Shown here piece after piece: positions 1 to 9,666 of a stretch of DNA of 64,000 nucleotides (position 1 is the first letter of the stretch; each line of letters opens with the position of its first letter). A program made the position numbers and the translations under genes. The stretch spans positions 310,001-374,000 of the forward strand of contig NZ_JBQKUO010000003.1 of assembly GCF_052156635.1 (NCBI RefSeq), read 5' to 3'. The notes under the pieces are model-generated. The model made no database searches. It was not told where the DNA came from and saw nothing but the letters and a program-made list of their open reading frames with translations. Source of the DNA: Nitrospina sp052156635 (GTDB lineage: Bacteria; Nitrospinota; Nitrospinia; Nitrospinales; Nitrospinaceae).

Positions 1-2502
1 CGCGGCAGCAAAAAGGTGCGCGAAGCCGTTGAGAACGGCGAAGGCGTGCGCATGGAGGAGCTGGAAGACGTGGTGCGCGAGCAGCTGGACGACCTCGGCA
101 TCGACATCATCGACGTGTGCATGGATTCCAACATCGTCGAGACCGAAACCGTTCTGCCCGAGGTCATTCACAAGCTGACCACCGACTTCAAGGGAGCGAT
201 GGTGATCGACTCGTTCTCCGTCGAGGCGCTGGAAGCGGGACTGAAAACCTATCCCGGACGCCCCATCATCAATTCCATTTCGCTGGAGGAGTATGCGCCG
301 GGGGTTTCCAAACTGGACGCGGTGCTGAAAGTGACGGCGGAACATCACCCGATCTACATCGCGCTGGTCAACGGCGAGTCGGGACCGGCCATCACCGCCG
401 ACGAGAAGTACGACCTGGCGGCAGAGATCGTCAAGCAGTGCGGCGAGAAGTACGGCGTCACGCCGGACCAGATCCTGATCGACATCAACGCCTATCCCAT
501 CGGCAGTGAGTCGCAGGAAGGCATGAACTTTTCGCTGGAAGCGCTGGAGAGCCTGCCGCGCATCAAAGCCATCCATCCGGACCTGCGCACCTCCATCGGT
601 GTCGGCAACCTGACGGCGGGCCTGGCGAAGAAACCGTACATGCGCAAGGTGCTGACCAGCGTGTTCCTCGACGAGGGACGGAAACGCGGACTCGACTGTG
701 CCATCCTCAATCCCAACCACTACGTGCCGGTGGAAAGCCTGCCGCCGGAAGATGCGGAACTGGGGCGCAAGGTGGTGCTGGAGCGCGACATGGAGGCATT
801 CGAGAAACTCGAGGAGATCGCCGAGCAGAAAAAATCAGGCACGGTCAAAAAGAAATCCAACTACGCCGACCTGTCGCTGGAAGACAGCATCTGCCAGAAA
901 ATCTTCGACGGCTACAAAGACAAGGAAAAAGGCAACGTCGAGGTGCAGGGATTCAAGTACGAGTACACCGACCGCATCGTGCTCGAAGCGGTCCAGACCA
1001 TCGACAAGCACGAACCGCTGGTGTTCATCAGCGATTACCTGATGAAAACCATGCGCGAACTCGGGGACGGGTTCGGGCGGGGCGAGATCAGCCTGCCTCA
1101 CCTGCTCAAAAGCGCCGACGTCATGCGCAGTGTCATGGGCTTCCTCGAAGCGTGGATGCGGCACACCAGCGGCGTCGAGCCGGGGGACGCCATCAACTAC
1201 AAGGGCACTGTGGTCATCGGCACCGTTTATCAGGACGTGCACAGCATCGGCAAGGACCTCGCCAAGACCCTGCTCGAGAACTACGGCTACCGCGCCATCG
1301 ATCTCGGCGTGCAGGTCCCGCTGGAGAACTTCGTCGAGACGGCACGCAAGGAGAAAGCCGACGCCATCGGCATGAGTGCGCTGTTGGTTCAGACGTCGAA
1401 CCACATGATCACCGTTGCCAAAATGCTGAAGGAGCAGAATTACGAGATCCCCATCCTCATCGGCGGCGCGCCGGTCAACCACCGGCACGCGGGTTACGTG
1501 GCCATGCACGGGCAGGAGGAGCTGGAGGACATCCTGTCCACGGTGTTCTACTGCGAAAGCGGCATGGACGGCGTCAACACCATGAACAAGCTGGTGGAGA
1601 AGGAAAAAGACCTGCTTCAAACCTTCATGCAGGAAAACCGGGAGAAACTCATCCGCCAGTACAAGAAGGCCAAGGGCATGGAGGAAGACCGGGCGAACCT
1701 GCTGAAGTCGCTCGACCGCAGGAAGGTCGATTTCAAAAAATACCAGCCGGTGAAAGACGGCTACGGCATCCAGAAAGTCGAGTTCAAGCTCAAGAAGCTG
1801 GCGGACGTCATCGATTCCAAGAGCCTGTTCTCGCTCAACTGGAAATACGGCAAGCAGTCGTCGTGGTCGAAGAAGGGCGTGACGATTGAAAACCTCAAGC
1901 GGCTGCAGCAGGAATGGATCGACAAGGCCGACGCCAACCAGTGGATCATCCCGCGCGCGCGGTTTGCCCTGCTCCCCGCACAGAGCGAGGGAGACGAACT
2001 GATCATCTACGATCCGGAGAACCAGGAGCGCGAGCTGGGACGCATCACCTGGACCGTCAACATCGGCAAGGCCAGAAACGGCAAGCGCGACAAATTTTCT
2101 GTCGCCCAGTACTTTCATTCCAGGGATTCCGGTGTTATGGACGTAGTGGGCCTGCAGATCACCACCGCCGGATCGACGCTGGAGAAGGCGATCAACACCT
2201 TCAAGGCTGAAAACGACTCCGAGTCGGCGTTGTATTTGCAGGGGTTGGGCGACCGCATCGCCGAGGACTTCGCCGAATACGTGCACGGCCTGTTGCGCCA
2301 GCGCACCGGCACCAGGGACAAGGGGGGCGAGCGCTACAGCCCCGGCTACCCGGCGCTGGAGGATTTGATCAACAACAAGCGCATTTACGAGATTCTCGGA
2401 TGCGAGGACCTGGGTATCAAGCTGACCGATGCCAACGAGTTCGATCCGCCCAGCACAACAGCCGCAGTGGTGTGTTTCCACCCCGATGCGGGTTATTTTT
2501 AA
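1..2502 (+). CDS. metH: Cobalamin-dependent methionine synthase, C-terminal part (5' truncated by window)
   Basis: The enzyme transfers a methyl group from methyltetrahydrofolate to homocysteine through a bound cobalamin. The frame is open to the left edge, so the start and any homocysteine domain lie outside; the GTG at 16 is internal. Numbering from that GTG, residues 1-260 look like the pterin-binding barrel. Residues about 330-390 form the helical cap and about 395-520 the B12-binding domain. That domain holds the DVHSIGK motif, whose His409 would be the lower cobalt ligand. The C-terminal 200 residues match the reactivation domain, with its S-adenosylmethionine motif RYSPGYP near residue 770 and the ending CFHPDAGYF. 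These domain calls are by recognition. It stands alone, with about 310 bases before the next gene. Confidence 0.88.
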   Translation, partial: RGSKKVREAVENGEGVRMEELEDVVREQLDDLGIDIIDVCMDSNIVETETVLPEVIHKLTTDFKGAMVIDSFSVEALEAGLKTYPGRPIINSISLEEYAPGVSKLDAVLKVTAEHHPIYIALVNGESGPAITADEKYDLAAEIVKQCGEKYGVTPDQILIDINAYPIGSESQEGMNFSLEALESLPRIKAIHPDLRTSIGVGNLTAGLAKKPYMRKVLTSVFLDEGRKRGLDCAILNPNHYVPVESLPPEDAELGRKVVLERDMEAFEKLEEIAEQKKSGTVKKKSNYADLSLEDSICQKIFDGYKDKEKGNVEVQGFKYEYTDRIVLEAVQTIDKHEPLVFISDYLMKTMRELGDGFGRGEISLPHLLKSADVMRSVMGFLEAWMRHTSGVEPGDAINYKGTVVIGTVYQDVHSIGKDLAKTLLENYGYRAIDLGVQVPLENFVETARKEKADAIGMSALLVQTSNHMITVAKMLKEQNYEIPILIGGAPVNHRHAGYVAMHGQEELEDILSTVFYCESGMDGVNTMNKLVEKEKDLLQTFMQENREKLIRQYKKAKGMEEDRANLLKSLDRRKVDFKKYQPVKDGYGIQKVEFKLKKLADVIDSKSLFSLNWKYGKQSSWSKKGVTIENLKRLQQEWIDKADANQWIIPRARFALLPAQSEGDELIIYDPENQERELGRITWTVNIGKARNGKRDKFSVAQYFHSRDSGVMDVVGLQITTAGSTLEKAINTFKAENDSESALYLQGLGDRIAEDFAEYVHGLLRQRTGTRDKGGERYSPGYPALEDLINNKRIYEILGCEDLGIKLTDANEFDPPSTTAAVVCFHPDAGYF

Positions 2503-2548
2503 CCCACCCCGAAGGGCTCCGCAGGACGGTGTCCGGGACGGCGGGACC

Positions 2549-2579
2549 ATAAAAAATAGTCATTTTTGGCATTTTTTAT
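2549..2579 (+). terminator. Possible AT-rich terminator hairpin after metH
   Basis: ATAAAAAAT and ATTTTTTAT form a perfect 9-bp stem around a 13-nt loop, 47 bases after the metH stop. It contains only A-T pairs, so it is weak as a terminator. The rest of the 2503-2815 gap holds the promoter candidate listed next and nothing else I recognise. Confidence 0.35.
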
Positions 2580-2682
2580 CGGAAGCAAAATGGATCGCGC
2601 CCAAATCGCCACATTTACGGAAAAATCTTATAATTGCCCGTAATAAAAGAAGTTGGCGGAACATGCGCGGGGAAAATAATCC

Positions 2683-2710
2683 TTGTATTATGGCGTTGGT
2701 TTGCTAAAAT
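2683..2710 (+). promoter_or_regulatory. Candidate sigma-70-type promoter for clpC
   Basis: TTGTAT and TAAAAT are separated by 16 bases. This would start a transcript near 2717 with a leader of about 100 nt before the clpC start. I saw no CtsR- or HrcA-type inverted repeat here. Confidence 0.4.
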
Positions 2711-2815
2711 GCTTAATAGAATTACCAGCAGAACCTCACAACTCCTTTTGGATCGTAGGTTTCTGGGTGATTTCACCGCAGACCCGTTTTTCATTCTCTT
2801 TTGGAAAGAACCAAT

Positions 2816-5242
2816 ATGTTTAAGCGATTCACAGAAAGAGCCAGACGAGTCATCATCTTAGCGCGCGAAGAAGCTGAGTTGTACCGACATGAATATTTGG
2901 GTACGGAGCACATTCTTCAGGGCGTGATCAAGGACGGAGGCGGCATTGCTGTGGCGCTTCTTCAGAAATCCGGCGTCGATCTCAGCCAGATCAAGCAGGA
3001 GTTGGAGAAGAACCTTCCTCGCAGTTCCAATTCCCTTGTCATCGGCGACATCCCGTTCACATCGCGGGCCAAGAAGGTTCTGGAGTTCGCCGTCGAGGAA
3101 GCCCGTTCCCTGAACCACAATTACATTGGTACCGAGCACCTGTTGCTGGGTTTGTTGAAAGAAAAAGAAGGCGTGGCCTGCCGCGTGCTGAACAGTTTCG
3201 GCATGTACTTCGACGACGTGAAGGAAAAACTGGTGGAGATGTTCAAGGAACCCGCCGAATCCTCGCGCGAAGCCGGCAAGACGCCGACACTGGATGAATT
3301 CAGCCGCGATCTCACGCAGATGGCGCTGGCTGGCAAGCTGGATCCCATCATCGGCCGCTCCAAGGAAATCGAGCGGGTGATCCAGATTCTCAGCCGCCGC
3401 ACCAAGAACAATCCCGTGCTCATCGGCGAGCCGGGCGTCGGCAAGACGGCCATCGTCGAAGGGCTGGCGCAGTTGATCGTGGAACGCGAAGTTCCCGATT
3501 CGTTGTTCGACAAGCGCGTGGTGTCTCTCGACCTGGGTTCCCTGATCGCCGGCACCAAGTACCGCGGTCAGTTCGAAGCCCGGCTGAAGGGCATCATGAA
3601 AGAGATCACGCAGAACGACAACATCATCCTGTTCATCGACGAGTTGCACACCCTGGTGGGCGCCGGTGCCGCGGAAGGTTCCGTGGACGCGTCCAACATG
3701 CTGAAACCGGCGCTGTCGCGCGGTGAGATTCAGTGCGTGGGTGCCACCACTCTCGAGGAATACCGCAAATACATTGAAAAGAACGGTGCTCTGGAACGCC
3801 GCTTCCAGCCGATCATCGTCAACCCGCCGTCGGTGGAGGAAACCATCGAGATCATCCGCGGCCTCAAGGTGCCTTACGAAGTGCACCACAAGGCCAAGAT
3901 CACCGACGACGCCATCATCACCGCCGTGCGGTTCTCGGACCGGTACATCAACGACCGGTTCCTGCCCGACAAGGCCATCGACGTGATCGACGAGGCGGGT
4001 TCGCGCGTGCGCCTGCGCAAGGCCACGCAGTCTCCGGAAATGCGCCAGATCCAGCGCGAGATCGATACCCTGGTGCGCGAAAAGAAAGTGCGCATCGAAA
4101 ACCAGGAGTTCGAGAAAGCCGTGGACCTGCGCGACAAGGAAGAAGAACTGCGCACCAAGCTGGAACAGGCCCGCAACAGCTGGGAGCAGGAAAACCAGCT
4201 GCAGGAGCCGAGCATCACCGAGGAAGACATCGCCGCGGTGGTTTCCAGCATGACCGGCATTCCGCTCAACCGCATCGAGGAAAAGGAGTCCACCCGCCTG
4301 CTCAACATGGCGGAGGAACTGGGCAACAAGATCGTCGGCCAGAAGGAAGCCGTCGAGGCCATCACCAAGGCCATCCGCCGCTCGCGGTCCGGCCTCAAGG
4401 ACATGCGCCGCCCGATCGGCACCTTCCTGTTCCTCGGTCCGACGGGTGTCGGCAAAACGGAGCTGGCGGGCGCATTGGCCGAGTTCCTGTTCGGTCAGCG
4501 CGACGCGCTCATCCGCCTCGACATGTCCGAGTACATGGAGAAGTTCAACGTCTCCCGCCTCACCGGAGCGCCTCCCGGCTACGTGGGATACGAAGAAGGC
4601 GGCCAGCTGACCGAGAAGGTCCGCCGGAAGCCCTACTCCGTGGTGCTGTTCGACGAAATCGAAAAGGCCAACCCGGATGTCTTCCACCTGCTGTTGCAGA
4701 TCATGGACGACGGCCGGCTGACCGACAGCTATGGACGCAACGTCGATTTCAAGAACACCGTGATCATCCTCACCTCCAACATCAGTTCCAAGATGCTGGA
4801 CAAGGGATCCCTCGGGTTCCACAAGGATGACGTGGACATGAGTTTCGACAAAATGGAGAAGGACCTGAAACAGGACCTGCGCAAAACGTTCAACCCGGAA
4901 TTCATCAACCGCCTGAACGACGTCATCGTGTTCCGGCCGTTGACCCTGGAGGACGTCACGCAGATCCTCGACATCCAGATCGGTCAGTTGAACGAACAGT
5001 TGATCCAGCAGGGACTCACCATCGACATGACCGAGGACGCCAAGAAATGGCTGGCCGAAAAAGGCTACGACCGCAACTTCGGCGCCCGGCCGTTGAAGCG
5101 CGCCATCCAGAAATACCTGGAAGACGTGCTGTCCGACGAAATGCTGAAAGGCCGCTTCAAATCGGGCGGCGTGGTGGAAATCACTCTCGGAGACGACGAA
5201 CTCGTCTTCACCGAAAAAACCGGGGCGCTCAACACCGTCTAA
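2816..5242 (+). CDS. clpC: ATP-dependent unfoldase ClpC (Hsp100)
   Basis: A hexameric AAA+ unfoldase that feeds proteins to ClpP. The 808-residue product has two N-terminal Clp repeats (residues 1-145) and a first AAA module with Walker A GEPGVGKT at 204-211. A UVR-type coiled segment (about 415-460, IENQEFEKAVDLRDKEEEL) separates ClpC from ClpA. The second module has Walker A GPTGVGKT at 541-548 and a ClpB-D2-like C terminus. I chose ATG 2816 (MFKRFTERAR) because GGAAAG lies 7 bases upstream; a TTG at 2801 in the same frame adds only five residues. The clpP partner is in this window at 49.1 kb. The gene is monocistronic, closed by a strong hairpin. Confidence 0.95.
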   Translation: MFKRFTERARRVIILAREEAELYRHEYLGTEHILQGVIKDGGGIAVALLQKSGVDLSQIKQELEKNLPRSSNSLVIGDIPFTSRAKKVLEFAVEEARSLNHNYIGTEHLLLGLLKEKEGVACRVLNSFGMYFDDVKEKLVEMFKEPAESSREAGKTPTLDEFSRDLTQMALAGKLDPIIGRSKEIERVIQILSRRTKNNPVLIGEPGVGKTAIVEGLAQLIVEREVPDSLFDKRVVSLDLGSLIAGTKYRGQFEARLKGIMKEITQNDNIILFIDELHTLVGAGAAEGSVDASNMLKPALSRGEIQCVGATTLEEYRKYIEKNGALERRFQPIIVNPPSVEETIEIIRGLKVPYEVHHKAKITDDAIITAVRFSDRYINDRFLPDKAIDVIDEAGSRVRLRKATQSPEMRQIQREIDTLVREKKVRIENQEFEKAVDLRDKEEELRTKLEQARNSWEQENQLQEPSITEEDIAAVVSSMTGIPLNRIEEKESTRLLNMAEELGNKIVGQKEAVEAITKAIRRSRSGLKDMRRPIGTFLFLGPTGVGKTELAGALAEFLFGQRDALIRLDMSEYMEKFNVSRLTGAPPGYVGYEEGGQLTEKVRRKPYSVVLFDEIEKANPDVFHLLLQIMDDGRLTDSYGRNVDFKNTVIILTSNISSKMLDKGSLGFHKDDVDMSFDKMEKDLKQDLRKTFNPEFINRLNDVIVFRPLTLEDVTQILDIQIGQLNEQLIQQGLTIDMTEDAKKWLAEKGYDRNFGARPLKRAIQKYLEDVLSDEMLKGRFKSGGVVEITLGDDELVFTEKTGALNTV

Positions 5243-5299
5243 CGGTGTTGGGTGCCGTTACCCGGCACCCGGATTTCCCAACCCTTGTTTTTGATAGAC

Positions 5300-5351
5300 A
5301 AAGTATTAAGCTTTATGGTTATTTATGCCGTAAAGCTTAATACTTTTTTTT
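5300..5351 (+). terminator. Intrinsic terminator of clpC
   Basis: A perfect 16-bp inverted repeat (5300-5315 with 5331-5346) encloses a 15-nt loop and runs into a T tract to 5351. The stem is AT-rich but long. It lies 58 bases after the clpC stop and abuts the start region of bamA. Confidence 0.75.
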
Positions 5352-5379
5352 GCCCGAAAAACCCACTCCCTGCAAGACA

Positions 5380-7701
5380 TTGGACGGATGCCGAATTGAA
5401 CACACCCGGTCAGGTCCACCGGCACGGATTTGCCGGATTGCGCTCGTTTATCTCTGCCTGCTGCTGACCGCCCTTTTTGCCGCTCCCCTACACGCCCAGT
5501 TCGAGGACTCACCCACCGTAAGCGGCCTGGAAATCCGGGGCAACCAGCGCGTGGATTCCTCCACCATTCTTTACTACATCAAAACCGAAGTCGGCAAACC
5601 GCTGTCCCGGCCCCTCGTCGGACGCGACATCGAACAGATCTACAGCCTCGGCCAGTTCTCCGATATCCGCGTGGAAACCGAACCGATGGGGGACGGTGTG
5701 AAGGTCATCTACATTGTCGAGGAGATTCCCTCCATCGGCGACGTCACGTTCCGCGGCAACTCCAACATCAAAACCGAGGACCTGCGACCGCTCATCGCTC
5801 TCAAGCGCGGAGCCACCTTCCGCGACCATCTCATCCAGGACAGCATCACCAAACTCACTCAGCACTATAAGGAGAAAGCTTATTTCCTTGCCAAAATCGA
5901 CATCCAGCACAAGGTGAACGAGTTCGGTCTCGTTAATGTGGTCATTCAAATCCAGGAAGGCGAGAAGGTGAAGATCGAGGAGATCCGTTTTCACGGCAAC
6001 AAGGCGTTCGACGGCGACGACCTCGAAGACCATATGGAAACCAAATCCGAAACCTGGCTGTCGTGGTTCGATGAATCCGGAATTTATAAAAAAGACACCC
6101 TCCGTATCGACGTATTGCGGCTGGAATCCTTTTACCACGACAATGGCTATCTGAAGGTCCGCATCGAAGATCCCACCATCGAGATCAACCGGGAAGAAAA
6201 AGAAATCTACGTGGACATCCGCATCCAGGAGGGAGAGCAGTACCGGCTGGGAGGCATCTCCGTGGAAGGGGACGAAACGTACACCCGCGAGGAGTTGCTT
6301 AAAGTCGTGGAGTCCAAAAAGGGCGAAATCTACAACGCCACGAAAATGAGGGAGGACGCGCTGCGCGTTTCGGAGCTGTATTCGGAGAAAGGCTACGCCT
6401 ACGCCGACGCCCTGCCCCGAACCAGGCTGGACGACGAAAACAAAACCGTCGATGTCGAAATCGGAGTCACGCCTGGCCGCAAGGTCTATGTGGGCAAAGT
6501 GGATATTTACGGCAACACACGCACGCAAGACAACGTCATCCGCCGGGAATTTCGCCTGAAAGAGGGCGAGCTGTTCAACAGCAAGAAACTCAAACGCAGC
6601 AAGCAGCGCATCAACAACCTCGGCTTTTTTGAAAACGTGAAGATCGACACCCACCGTGGCGACAGCCCGGAACTGGTGGACCTCACCACCACCGTCACCG
6701 AACGCCCCACGGGAGCCGTGACCTTCGGCGCCGGGTTCAGTTCGGTTGAAAAGGTCGTGTTCAACGCCTCCATCTCGCAGAACAACCTGTTCGGCACCGG
6801 TCGCAGTCTGAACCTGTCGACCGATCTTTCGGCACGCCGCACCAATTTCAATTTCAATTTCACCGATCCGCGGGTGTTCGACAGCGACATCTCTTTCGGG
6901 GTCGACCTGTTCAACCGCAGGTCCAATTTCTTCAGTTTCGATTCCCGTTCCACGGGTGGCGGCCTCCGCCTGGGTAAAAACCTTTCGGAAACGGACTGGC
7001 TGGGCATTGGCTACCGTTTTGAGAAAGTGAAGGTTTCGGACGTGGAACCCGCAAACCAGACGGTGTTCCTGAGAAACGGAACACGCACCACCAGCCGCAT
7101 CGGTCCCACCTTCATCCGCGACACCCGGGACGACTTTTTAAACCCTACACAGGGCACGAGGCATGTGGTACGATTTGAGTTCGCCGGCAGCTTTCTGGGC
7201 GGCGCGGACTTCTACAAGACCAGCTACGAAGGAACCTACTACACCCCGCTGATCGGCGAACTGGTGTTAGCCCTGCACGGGGAAGTCCAGTTTGCCGAGG
7301 ATTACGGCGGTGAGGGCTTGCCGATTTTCGAACATTATTTCATGGGTGGGTCCAATTCCCTGCGCGGGTTCACCATCCGGCAGGTCGGTCCCAAGGACCG
7401 CAACGGCGATCCGCTGGGGGGCGATCAGTCCCTGCTGATCAACGTCGAGTTGCAGTACCCGATCACCCGGGAATTTCGAATCTTCGGTTTTTACGACAGG
7501 GGCAACGTGTACGGAACCGGTTTCGATGTCTCGACCACATCGCGAACCATGGACCCGTTCGACATGCGGCAAAGTGTCGGTGGCGGCGTTCGGTTTCTCA
7601 GTCCCTTCGGTCCCATATCCCTGGCTTACGGCATAAAACTCGATGCCGTGCCGGGCGACAGCAACGCCGAATTCCACTTCTCCGCGGGAAATGCTTTTTA
7701 A
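5380..7701 (+). CDS. bamA: Outer membrane protein assembly factor BamA
   Basis: The central subunit of the BAM complex, which inserts beta-barrel proteins into the outer membrane. A hydrophobic signal segment (LVYLCLLLTALFAAPLHA) precedes five POTRA repeats, recognisable by EIRGNQ, VTFRGNS, EIRFHGNK, ISVEGDE and VDIYGNTR. A 16-strand-type barrel follows, with the conserved loop motif SLRGF near residue 660. The length (773 residues from this start) is normal. No ATG or GTG precedes the signal peptide in frame. TTG 5380 is my choice and TTG 5350, inside the upstream T tract, is the alternative. It heads the lipid A operon, 30 bases before skp. Confidence 0.93.
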   Translation: MDGCRIEHTRSGPPARICRIALVYLCLLLTALFAAPLHAQFEDSPTVSGLEIRGNQRVDSSTILYYIKTEVGKPLSRPLVGRDIEQIYSLGQFSDIRVETEPMGDGVKVIYIVEEIPSIGDVTFRGNSNIKTEDLRPLIALKRGATFRDHLIQDSITKLTQHYKEKAYFLAKIDIQHKVNEFGLVNVVIQIQEGEKVKIEEIRFHGNKAFDGDDLEDHMETKSETWLSWFDESGIYKKDTLRIDVLRLESFYHDNGYLKVRIEDPTIEINREEKEIYVDIRIQEGEQYRLGGISVEGDETYTREELLKVVESKKGEIYNATKMREDALRVSELYSEKGYAYADALPRTRLDDENKTVDVEIGVTPGRKVYVGKVDIYGNTRTQDNVIRREFRLKEGELFNSKKLKRSKQRINNLGFFENVKIDTHRGDSPELVDLTTTVTERPTGAVTFGAGFSSVEKVVFNASISQNNLFGTGRSLNLSTDLSARRTNFNFNFTDPRVFDSDISFGVDLFNRRSNFFSFDSRSTGGGLRLGKNLSETDWLGIGYRFEKVKVSDVEPANQTVFLRNGTRTTSRIGPTFIRDTRDDFLNPTQGTRHVVRFEFAGSFLGGADFYKTSYEGTYYTPLIGELVLALHGEVQFAEDYGGEGLPIFEHYFMGGSNSLRGFTIRQVGPKDRNGDPLGGDQSLLINVELQYPITREFRIFGFYDRGNVYGTGFDVSTTSRTMDPFDMRQSVGGGVRFLSPFGPISLAYGIKLDAVPGDSNAEFHFSAGNAF

Positions 7702-7731
7702 CGTTAACGACGTTTCACAAGAGAGGTTTTC

Positions 7732-8280
7732 ATGAACAGGTCTGGAGACAGATTGGCAATCGTATGGAAATGTGTCCTGGTGCTGGGACTCGCCTGGGCT
7801 TCACTCCCCCTGTCCGGCACTCAAGCCCTTGCGGCGGACGTCAAAATCGGTTTCATCAACATGCAGGAAGCCGTTTCCGGAACCAAGGAATTCAAAAACG
7901 CGCTCAACAAATTCAAGGCCGACTTTGAGGAAGAAAAAAAGCGCATCGCGCTCAAGGAAAAACGGGTGCAGAAACTGCTTGAAGAAATCAACAAGCAGAG
8001 CTTTGTCCTCGATCCCAACCTGAAAAAGAAAAAAGAAGAACGCTTCATCCAGGAGAAAAAAGATCTTGAGCGATACGTTCAGGACAGGAATGACGAGTTC
8101 GCCCGCAAGGAACAGGAAATCACCAACCGTATCCTGAAAAAAATGCTGGACGTCATCAAAAAGATCGGGAAACAGAAGAAACTGACCATGATCCTGGAAC
8201 AGAAAACGGTGTTTTACAGCGATGACTCGGCGGACCTGACCCAACTCGCCACCGAAACCTACAACCGCATGAATAAATAA
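7732..8280 (+). CDS. skp: Periplasmic chaperone Skp/OmpH family
   Basis: Holds unfolded outer-membrane proteins in the periplasm for BamA. The 182-residue product has a signal peptide ending near ALAA (residue 35), the family start motif VKIGFINMQEAV, and a long charged helical hairpin rich in Lys and Glu (residues 55-145) that forms the tentacles. AGAGAGG lies 8 bases before the ATG. The position directly after bamA is typical. It is followed by fabZ rather than lpxD, which is the usual next gene in many genomes. Confidence 0.9.
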   Translation: MNRSGDRLAIVWKCVLVLGLAWASLPLSGTQALAADVKIGFINMQEAVSGTKEFKNALNKFKADFEEEKKRIALKEKRVQKLLEEINKQSFVLDPNLKKKKEERFIQEKKDLERYVQDRNDEFARKEQEITNRILKKMLDVIKKIGKQKKLTMILEQKTVFYSDDSADLTQLATETYNRMNK

Positions 8281-8342
8281 GGTGCGAGGGCGCGCGGACG
8301 TCTGTCGCGGCCCCGGCCCACCCGCTTCAAACTGAGGAAACC

Positions 8343-8774
8343 ATGCTCGACATCAATGACATCAAAAAAATCATTCCCCACCGCTACCCCTTTCTGCTGG
8401 TGGACAAGGTGATTGAATGCGATGACGACAGCCATATTGTCGGCATCAAGAACGTCACGCACAACGAACCGTTTTTCCCCGGCCATTTCCCGGAGTTCCC
8501 GGTGATGCCCGGTGTGCTGATCGTCGAAGCCATGGCGCAGGTCGCGTGTATCCTGGCGCTTCGCGTCCTGAACAAGGAAGGGCACGCATCCGTTTTTTTC
8601 ACGGGGATCGACGGTGTCAAGTTCCGCAAACCCGTGGTTCCCGGCGATACCCTGCGCATGGAACTGACCAAGATCAAGCAGCGCGGCGAATTATTCCGCT
8701 TCCAGGGCAGGGCCATGGTGGGGGACACCCTCGCCTGTGAGGGACAGTTGCAGGCGGTTCTGGGAAAAGATTGA
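8343..8774 (+). CDS. fabZ: 3-hydroxyacyl-ACP dehydratase FabZ
   Basis: Dehydrates 3-hydroxyacyl-ACP in fatty acid elongation and competes with LpxA for 3-hydroxyacyl-ACP, which explains its place in lipid A operons. The 143-residue hot-dog-fold protein shows IPHRYPFLLVD, the catalytic histidine in PFFPGHFP, and MPGVLIVEAMAQ with the acidic catalytic residue. Start at ATG 8343, with GAGG nearby upstream. A leader of 62 bases separates it from skp. Confidence 0.95.
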   Translation: MLDINDIKKIIPHRYPFLLVDKVIECDDDSHIVGIKNVTHNEPFFPGHFPEFPVMPGVLIVEAMAQVACILALRVLNKEGHASVFFTGIDGVKFRKPVVPGDTLRMELTKIKQRGELFRFQGRAMVGDTLACEGQLQAVLGKD

Positions 8775-8892
8775 AAACGTTTTTCATCCGGGTTTAAAAT
8801 TTATCGGTACCTTGTCTTGTTCCCGGTCAGCCTGACCCCAACCCGCCGGCCGGTCGACCTCGTTCATAATCCTTCTTTATGGAACCGCTACT

Positions 8893-9666
8893 GTGAGCAT
8901 CGCGAATACCGCCATCATCGACCCCAAAGCCCAACTCGGCCCCGGCGTTTCGATCGGACACTACAGCATCATCGGGCCCAACGTGGTCATCGGCGAGGGC
9001 ACCGAGATCGGTCCGCATGTGCTGATCGAGCCCGGCAGCACCATCGGTAAGCACAGCCGCATTTTTCAGGGAGCGCAGATCGGCGGGGAACCGCAGATCA
9101 CCGGTTTCAAGCGCGACATGGTGTCGTTCGCCCGCATCGGCGACCACACCACCATTCGCGAATACGTCACCGTTCACCGGTCCGGGCACGAAAACGGCAC
9201 CACCAGCGTCGGCAACAATTGCATGTTGATGGGCTACTCCCATCTGGCGCACGACTGCCAGGTCGGCAACAACGTGGTTGTAGTCAACTACGCGGGGTTG
9301 GCGGGGCATATCGTGGTGGAAGACTTCGCCTTCATTTCCGGGCAGGTTGGGATCCACCAGCACGTGCGTGTCGGCACCGGCTCCATGGTGGGCGGCATGT
9401 CCGGTGTCAATCAGGACGTCCTGCCCTACACCACGGTGGCGGGCAATCCCGCGGGGCTCGTCGGCCTGAACGCGGTGGGCCTGCGCCGCCGGGAGGTGAA
9501 ACCGGAAGTGCGTACCGCCATCAAAACCGCCATCAAGTTGATCCGCAGTCCGGAGTGGAACACGACACAGGTTATTGAAAAGATTGAGGCGGAAATTGAA
9601 ATGCACCCCGAAATCCGATATCTTATTGATTTTATGAAGAACTCCAAACGAGGATTTATCGATTGA
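8893..9666 (+). CDS. lpxA: UDP-N-acetylglucosamine acyltransferase LpxA
   Basis: Catalyses the first lipid A step, moving a 3-hydroxyacyl chain from ACP to UDP-GlcNAc (or its 3-amino analogue). The 257-residue protein is a left-handed beta helix of hexapeptide repeats (IIGPNVVIGEGTEIG), with the catalytic histidine in the motif AHDCQVGN and a helical C terminus. The start is GTG 8893. Its stop overlaps the ATG of the next gene by one base, so the two are probably translationally coupled. Confidence 0.95.
   Translation: MSIANTAIIDPKAQLGPGVSIGHYSIIGPNVVIGEGTEIGPHVLIEPGSTIGKHSRIFQGAQIGGEPQITGFKRDMVSFARIGDHTTIREYVTVHRSGHENGTTSVGNNCMLMGYSHLAHDCQVGNNVVVVNYAGLAGHIVVEDFAFISGQVGIHQHVRVGTGSMVGGMSGVNQDVLPYTTVAGNPAGLVGLNAVGLRRREVKPEVRTAIKTAIKLIRSPEWNTTQVIEKIEAEIEMHPEIRYLIDFMKNSKRGFID

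Noticed and set aside
2858..4822. 654-codon minus-strand frame opposite clpC
   Set aside because: It shows no domain and clpC is conserved on the other strand.
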